From positions 1 to 10,592 of the forward strand of contig JALSNB010000183.1 in the NCBI GenBank assembly GCA_026987225.1: a stretch of 10,592 nucleotides of DNA, in the 5' to 3' direction. Of this stretch, positions 6,861 through 10,592 are shown piece after piece. The stretch's first letter is position 1; every line of letters starts with the position of its first letter. Under the pieces are notes generated by a model. It did not search any database, was not told the origin of the DNA, and saw only the letters and a list, made by a program, of their open reading frames with translations. Both the position numbers and the translations under genes were made by a program. The stretch is from Caldisericaceae bacterium. Its GTDB lineage: Bacteria > Caldisericota > Caldisericia > Caldisericales > Caldisericaceae.

Positions 6861-6889
6861 ATTATATCAAATCTATTGTTTTTAGGAAA
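6861..6889 (-). promoter_or_regulatory. Extended -10 promoter of rsfS
   Basis: Minus-strand TGATATAAT (6861-6869), a perfect -10 with the TGn extension. The -35 position (6884-6889, TTTCCT, 17-nt spacing) is poor. Predicted start near 6854, with a leader of about 15 nt that holds only the ribosome site. It overlaps the divergent promoter at 6876-6903. Confidence 0.6.
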
Positions 6890-6903
6890 ATGTTTGTTAT
6901 AAT
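6876..6903 (+). promoter_or_regulatory. Extended -10 promoter of the Roadblock-metG cluster
   Basis: TTGTTT (6876-6881), 16-nt spacer, then TATAAT (6898-6903) preceded by TGT (6895-6897), i.e. an extended -10. Predicted start near 6910, immediately before the ribosome site AAAGGAGG (6912-6919). The leader is therefore only about 16 nt. Confidence 0.65.
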
Positions 6904-6925
6904 ATTTTTCGAAAGGAGGCCGATT

Positions 6926-7294
6926 ATGAGTAACGGAGAATTTGATGAGGCAGTAAAATATATCGCTGATAATATTGAAAGTTCGGTTTTTGTCGGGGTT
7001 ATCGGCAGAGACGGACTACCTGTTGCTGTTGTTTCCAAAGAAAATTTCGAAAAATCCGAGAGCAGTGCCGAAATAGCAAGTATATTCAATAATGTAAACA
7101 GAGTTGCAAAGGTATTGGAAATGGGAGAATTTCATGATTTCTTTTTCAATGCCGAAAAATTCGGATGTTTGGTACTTAAAATGAACAATGATTACTTTAT
7201 CGCAATAATAATGCACTCCCCGGTAAATATTGGGAGAGCAAGGCTTGAAGCAAAACGTATGATGCCCAAACTTCAAAGGTTGGTAGAAATATGA
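6926..7294 (+). CDS. Roadblock/LC7-like small protein (first of a pair)
   Basis: 122 residues, soluble, no signal peptide or membrane segment. The order of elements fits the Roadblock/LC7 fold: an N-terminal helix, a strand pair with turn VFVGVIGRDGLPVAVVS (21-37), a long helix around EIASIFNNVNRVAKVLEMG (49-67), then strands DFFFNAEKFGCLVLKM and DYFIAIIMHS (90-98), and a final amphipathic helix (about 103-120). In bacteria such proteins usually dimerise and act with small Ras-like GTPases (MglB with MglA). An in-frame ATG at 6890 lies upstream of the ribosome site and in the promoter; ATG 6926, six bases after AAAGGAGG, is the start. The gene overlaps the next by 4 nt (ATGA). Its fold is inferred from sequence pattern, and its function is unknown. 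Confidence 0.8.
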   Translation: MSNGEFDEAVKYIADNIESSVFVGVIGRDGLPVAVVSKENFEKSESSAEIASIFNNVNRVAKVLEMGEFHDFFFNAEKFGCLVLKMNNDYFIAIIMHSPVNIGRARLEAKRMMPKLQRLVEI

Positions 7295-7635
7295 ACGAAA
7301 TTTTAGAAAAACTCAAAAATACATCCGGAGTTTTATCGGTCGTTCTTACTGACAAAAACGGGACATTGCTTTACAGTAGCTCAAGCCTTGATGCGTCACC
7401 TATGGTTATAGCAGGAATTGCAAGCGCCTTAAGTGGGTACCTCAATGAACTGTTGGAGAAAACATCAATGGGGAAATTTACCGATACAATTATCAACGGA
7501 ACAACAGGTAGAGTAATCATATCGAAGCTCAAAAATGAAAATATATTGGTGGTATTCATGACTGCTTCGGGAAATTTAGGTCTCGTAAAATTTGCACTGT
7601 CCAATACAATCGAAAATCTGAACAATATTAAATAA
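7291..7635 (+). CDS. Roadblock/LC7 domain protein (second of the pair)
   Basis: 114 residues, soluble. It matches the Roadblock/LC7 pattern better than its neighbour: helix NEILEKLKNTSG, strand-turn-strand VLSVVLTDKNGTLLYSS (14-30), a helix with small residues PMVIAGIASALSGYLNELLEK (37-57), a strand around FTDTIINGTTGRVIISKL (63-80), strand NILVVFMTAS (84-93) and a last helix (about 96-112). It starts inside the previous gene's stop codon (ATGA), with only a weak upstream AAAGG, so translation is probably coupled and the two may be made in equal amounts as a heterodimer. metG follows after 12 nt. No GTPase gene is adjacent. The cellular role is not known. Confidence 0.85.
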   Translation: MNEILEKLKNTSGVLSVVLTDKNGTLLYSSSSLDASPMVIAGIASALSGYLNELLEKTSMGKFTDTIINGTTGRVIISKLKNENILVVFMTASGNLGLVKFALSNTIENLNNIK

Positions 7636-7647
7636 AGGAGAGTGAAA

Positions 7648-9534
7648 ATGGAAAAATTCTACATCACAACGGCCATCTACTACGTAAACGACAAACCACA
7701 TATAGGCTCGGTTTCAGAAGCAATTGCCGCAGATGTCATTGCGCGATACAAGAGACTCAAAGGATTTGATGTATTTTTTACCACAGGTACGGACGAACAT
7801 GCACAAAAGATAGAAGAAAGAGCAAAAAAAGAAGGTATTAGCCCCCAAGAATTTGTTGATAATGCAAGTAAAAATTGGAAAGAAATATTCAAGACTTTTA
7901 AAATATCATACAATAGATTTATAAGAACAAGTGATAAGGATCATGTGGAGGTAGTAAAACATTTTTTCCAAAAATTGTACGACAAAGGGGATATATATCT
8001 CGGATCCTACGAAGGATGGTATTGCGTAAGAGATGCGACTTTTTTAAAAGATTCCGATCTTAAAGACGGTAAGTGTCCTATTTGTGGAGGACCCGTACAA
8101 AAAATAAAAGAACCAAACTATTTTTTCAGGCTCAGTAAATATCAAATTCCTTTGATGAAATACTATGAGAGCCATAAAGAATTTCTTCAACCGGATTTCA
8201 GATACAACGAAGTGATAAATGTGATTAAATCCGGACTTCAAGATGTTTCCGTTTCAAGAAGATCGTTTAAATTCGGCATACCTGTTCCTTTCGACAATAG
8301 CCACACGGTATATGTGTGGTTTGATGCTTTACTTAACTATCTTACTTCAGTCGGTTTTCTGCACGACGAGGAAAAATTTAAAAAATACTGGCCCGCAGAC
8401 TTACATTTAATCGGAAAAGATATTACCCGTTTCCACGGAATAATCTGGCCAGCAATGCTCATGAGTTACGGATTACCATTGCCAAAAACAATTTTTGCGC
8501 ATGGTTTCTGGAATCTTGAAGGGGAAAAAATGTCAAAATCAAAAGGCAATGTGGTAAATCCGGTTAATTTTGTTGAGGAATTCTCCGAAAAAGCACACAT
8601 TCCGTTAGACATATCCGTAGATGTATTGAGATATTACTTAAGCAGAGAAGTAACATTCGGACAAGACGGAAACTTTAAAATAGACACGTTCTTATCACGA
8701 TACAACTCGGATCTTGCAAACGACTTTGGAAATTTAATTAACAGAACGGTATCAATGCTTTATAAATATATGAACGGTATAGTTACCAAAACATCAATGG
8801 ATCCGGAGGCAAAGGATTTCTTAATCGAACAACAAAACAACTTCTTCGAAGAAATGGACAAATATTCGTTTTCCACAGCTTTAGAAAGGTTATGGGAAGC
8901 CGTAAACTACCTAAACAATTACATTCAGGTAAAAGCCCCATGGAAACTTAAAAATGATAAATCCGAGCTTGCAAAAATTCTTTACACGCTTTTAGAAGGC
9001 ATAAGAACAGTTTCGGTCCTATTAACCCCATTTATGCCTCATACTACTGAAATTATATTGTCTTCTTTGACAAAGAGCGAAAAAGCAAAAAGTCTGGACT
9101 GGGAAATAATAGAGGACAAATCAAAAATTGAAAAATTACCCCCTATCTTCCCAAGAATAGAAAAAGAAAAAATCAATATACAGTTCAAGGAAAAAAGCGG
9201 AGAAGAAAAAGAAATGATAGAATACGAAGATTTTGCAAAACTTGACCTGAGAGTGGCAAAAATTCTTGATGCCGAAAAAGTGCCAAAATCAAAAAAACTT
9301 ATCAAGCTAACAGTCTCTTTAGGGAATGAAGAACGTACCATTGTAGGCGGAATTGCTAACCACTATGCACCTGAAGAGCTTATTGGCAAAAAAATAATCA
9401 TTATCAAAAACTTAAAACCGAGAAAACTAATGGGAATCACCTCCCAAGGAATGCTACTTGCCGCTTCAAACGATGAAGAATTTTCCTTGCTTGGGTTGGA
9501 CAGAGACGTAAAGGAAGGTTCTAAAATCAGCTAA
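7648..9534 (+). CDS. metG: Methionyl-tRNA synthetase with C-terminal tRNA-binding domain
   Basis: 628 residues. It charges tRNA-Met with methionine in the cytosol. Catalytic Rossmann fold with HIGH-box variant HIGS (18-21) and FTTGTDEHAQKI (44-55); KMSKS at 294-298; anticodon-binding helical domain about 350-490. The C-terminal domain (about 525-628, YEDFAKLDLRVAKI ... GMLLAAS) is the EMAPII/Trbp111-like OB fold that dimerises and grips tRNA. The connective domain has a single-knuckle zinc region, Cys126-x2-Asp129 ... Cys143-x2-Cys146. Compared with my recollection of the Thermus enzyme (Cys127, Cys130, Cys144, His147), the second ligand is aspartate. ATG 7648 is preferred over GTG 7642 because AAAGGAG ends 7 nt before it and family proteins begin just before the FYITTAIYYVN block. 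Co-directional with the Roadblock pair and tatD. Confidence 0.97.
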   Translation: MEKFYITTAIYYVNDKPHIGSVSEAIAADVIARYKRLKGFDVFFTTGTDEHAQKIEERAKKEGISPQEFVDNASKNWKEIFKTFKISYNRFIRTSDKDHVEVVKHFFQKLYDKGDIYLGSYEGWYCVRDATFLKDSDLKDGKCPICGGPVQKIKEPNYFFRLSKYQIPLMKYYESHKEFLQPDFRYNEVINVIKSGLQDVSVSRRSFKFGIPVPFDNSHTVYVWFDALLNYLTSVGFLHDEEKFKKYWPADLHLIGKDITRFHGIIWPAMLMSYGLPLPKTIFAHGFWNLEGEKMSKSKGNVVNPVNFVEEFSEKAHIPLDISVDVLRYYLSREVTFGQDGNFKIDTFLSRYNSDLANDFGNLINRTVSMLYKYMNGIVTKTSMDPEAKDFLIEQQNNFFEEMDKYSFSTALERLWEAVNYLNNYIQVKAPWKLKNDKSELAKILYTLLEGIRTVSVLLTPFMPHTTEIILSSLTKSEKAKSLDWEIIEDKSKIEKLPPIFPRIEKEKINIQFKEKSGEEKEMIEYEDFAKLDLRVAKILDAEKVPKSKKLIKLTVSLGNEERTIVGGIANHYAPEELIGKKIIIIKNLKPRKLMGITSQGMLLAASNDEEFSLLGLDRDVKEGSKIS

Positions 9535-10341
9535 ATGTATATAGATGCACATGCACACATTTTAAGCTTCGAGTATGGAGAGAATTTAGGCAAAGTAATA
9601 GAATCCGTAAAAAACGATGGAGAAATTATATTAGTTAATGATGTCGGCTATGATTTGAAAAGTTCCGAAGAATCCGTGAACCTTTCAAATCGTTATGGAT
9701 TTATATTTTCCACTATAGGAATACATCCTTACGATGCCGACAAATTTGATAATTATGCATTAAAAACATTAAAAGAACTTGCAGAAAACAAAAAGGTTAT
9801 AGCAATAGGCGAAATCGGACTGGATTATTACAGAAAGATTACAGATTTCACTTTGCAAAAAAAAGTATTCGAACAACAATTAATACTTTCCAAGGAACTC
9901 GGACTTCCGTTTATGATTCATTCAAGAGATGCATGCAGAGACACTATAGAAATTATAAAGAAAATAGGATATTTCAATGGCGTATTTCATTCGTTTGATT
10001 ACGGAACGAAGGAGATAGAAGAAATAATCGGTCTTGGGCTTTATGTTTCGTTTTCAGGAATGCTCACGTTCAAAAAGAAGGAAAAACTAAGAGAAGCGGC
10101 AAAAGTCGTTCCTATTGAAAAGGTTTTTATGGAAACCGACTCCCCATTTCTCGCTCCTGTTCCGATGAGAGGAAAAACGAACATGCCAATATACGTAAAA
10201 TACGTTTACAAATACTTCGCCAACTTAAAAAATATTGACGAAAAAGAGCTTCATGTAAAAATAATAGAAAACTTTGAAAAGTTATTTGGAAAAAGCAAAA
10301 TCTATTTAGAAAACACAAGGAGGCAAAGGCAATATGTTTAA
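9535..10341 (+). CDS. tatD: TatD-family metal-dependent hydrolase (putative DNase)
   Basis: 268 residues, the normal size for TatD/YcfH proteins, which are TIM-barrel two-metal hydrolases with reported 3'-5' exonuclease or DNase activity. Metal-ligand positions are all present: His6 and His8 (DAHAH), Glu93 (GEIGLDYY), His129 (MIHSRDA), His152 (FHSF) and Asp202 (METDSPFLAP). The PMRGKTN segment corresponds to the usual PHRGKRN, with Met for His at 211. The tail after the LFG motif is a basic extension (TRRQRQYV) whose AGG AGG codons also form the ribosome site of the next gene. The ATG touches the metG stop codon with no gap; the nearest purine-rich ribosome-like site is AAGGAAGG, about 16 nt upstream, so translation is probably coupled. 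metG-tatD adjacency is common in bacteria. Confidence 0.95.
   Translation: MYIDAHAHILSFEYGENLGKVIESVKNDGEIILVNDVGYDLKSSEESVNLSNRYGFIFSTIGIHPYDADKFDNYALKTLKELAENKKVIAIGEIGLDYYRKITDFTLQKKVFEQQLILSKELGLPFMIHSRDACRDTIEIIKKIGYFNGVFHSFDYGTKEIEEIIGLGLYVSFSGMLTFKKKEKLREAAKVVPIEKVFMETDSPFLAPVPMRGKTNMPIYVKYVYKYFANLKNIDEKELHVKIIENFEKLFGKSKIYLENTRRQRQYV
10317..10323 (+). promoter_or_regulatory. Ribosome binding site of the downstream flavoprotein gene inside tatD
   Basis: AAGGAGG, 10 nt before ATG 10334. It encodes two adjacent arginines near the TatD C-terminus and supports the overlapping start. Confidence 0.75.
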
Positions 10342-10592
10342 AATTCTGGAAAAAAAAGTGCTTGCTCCGAAACTTGTATTCCTAAATGTAGAAGCACCCC
10401 TGATTGCAAAAAAAGCGGAACCGGGACAGTTTATAATAGTAAGAGTTCATGAAAAAGGAGAAAGAATACCGCTAACCATTGCCGATTTCGATAGGGATAA
10501 AGGAACAATATCGATCGTATTCCAAAAAATCGGAAAAACAACTCACCTTCTTGCAACAAAGAACGAAGGGGAATATATAGCGGATATTTTGG
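10334..10592 (+). CDS. NfnA/SudB-type FAD/NAD-binding subunit (ferredoxin-NADP+ reductase / sulfide dehydrogenase small subunit), C-terminus cut off by window edge
   Basis: 86 N-terminal codons are visible. The start (MFKILEKKVLAPKLVFLNVEAP), PGQFIIVRV (30-38), the FAD-binding GERIPLTIADFD (43-54; R-x-P-L-T) and GTISIVFQKIGKTT (58-71) match the small subunit of NADH-dependent ferredoxin:NADP+ oxidoreductase (Nfn) and sulfide dehydrogenase. In Nfn this subunit (NfnA) carries FAD and a 2Fe-2S cluster and works with a glutamate-synthase-like large subunit in electron bifurcation. The related dihydroorotate dehydrogenase electron-transfer subunit PyrK is the alternative, but the RIPLTIAD form and the continuation favour the Nfn/Sud group. 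The gene for the large subunit would be expected just past the window. It overlaps tatD by 8 nt in another frame, with AAGGAGG inside tatD. Confidence 0.88.
   Translation, partial: MFKILEKKVLAPKLVFLNVEAPLIAKKAEPGQFIIVRVHEKGERIPLTIADFDRDKGTISIVFQKIGKTTHLLATKNEGEYIADIL

Noticed and set aside
1..10592. Searched for CRISPR arrays, tRNA/rRNA genes, insertion-sequence ends, toxin-antitoxin or defence cassettes, and riboswitch leaders
   Set aside because: Intergenic gaps are all under about 90 nt and are accounted for by promoters, ribosome sites and one terminator; no repeats or RNA gene signatures were seen.

Overview
This is an AT-rich bacterial window packed with genes and without phage, transposon, CRISPR or RNA-gene signals. 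Several features suggest an anaerobic, probably thermophilic, deeply branching low-GC bacterium: strong AGGAGG ribosome sites, heavy AGA/AGG/ATA codon use, a two-fold protein disulfide oxidoreductase beside thioredoxin reductase, and an NfnA/SudB-type flavoprotein subunit at the right edge. A Caldisericum-, Dictyoglomus- or Thermotoga-like lineage would fit, but no taxon can be fixed from sequence reading alone.

Left part (1-3411, minus strand): a truncated amino-acid-type ABC substrate-binding lipoprotein has its own sigma-70-type promoter. Upstream of it is a tight operon, rtcB - nfo - yggS (RNA ligase, AP endonuclease, PLP-homeostasis protein). The genes are 2 nt apart, and the last codons of each upstream gene form the ribosome site of the next. 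The rtcB promoter places transcription at or next to the ATG, so that mRNA is predicted to be leaderless. It overlaps the divergent promoter of a PLP-dependent aminotransferase (3491-4702, plus), which ends in a strong hairpin terminator.

Middle (4757-6838, minus strand): trxB and a protein disulfide oxidoreductase form a redox pair under a clear TTGACT/TATACT promoter. The disulfide oxidoreductase keeps CPYC only in its second thioredoxin fold. Upstream is rsfS, the ribosome silencing factor, starting at TTG.

Right part (6926-10592, plus strand): a second divergent, back-to-back promoter pair drives rsfS leftward and a rightward cluster. That cluster is two small Roadblock/LC7-type proteins overlapping by 4 nt, metG (full length with C-terminal tRNA-binding domain), a TatD-family hydrolase abutting metG, and the start of an NfnA/SudB-type FAD/NAD-binding subunit overlapping tatD by 8 nt.

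Most genes are conserved housekeeping functions. I found no defence system or novel multi-gene machine. The less ordinary points are the GTPase-less Roadblock pair attached to metG, the predicted leaderless rtcB transcript with interlocked divergent promoters, the half-degenerate disulfide oxidoreductase, and an altered zinc-knuckle residue in MetRS.
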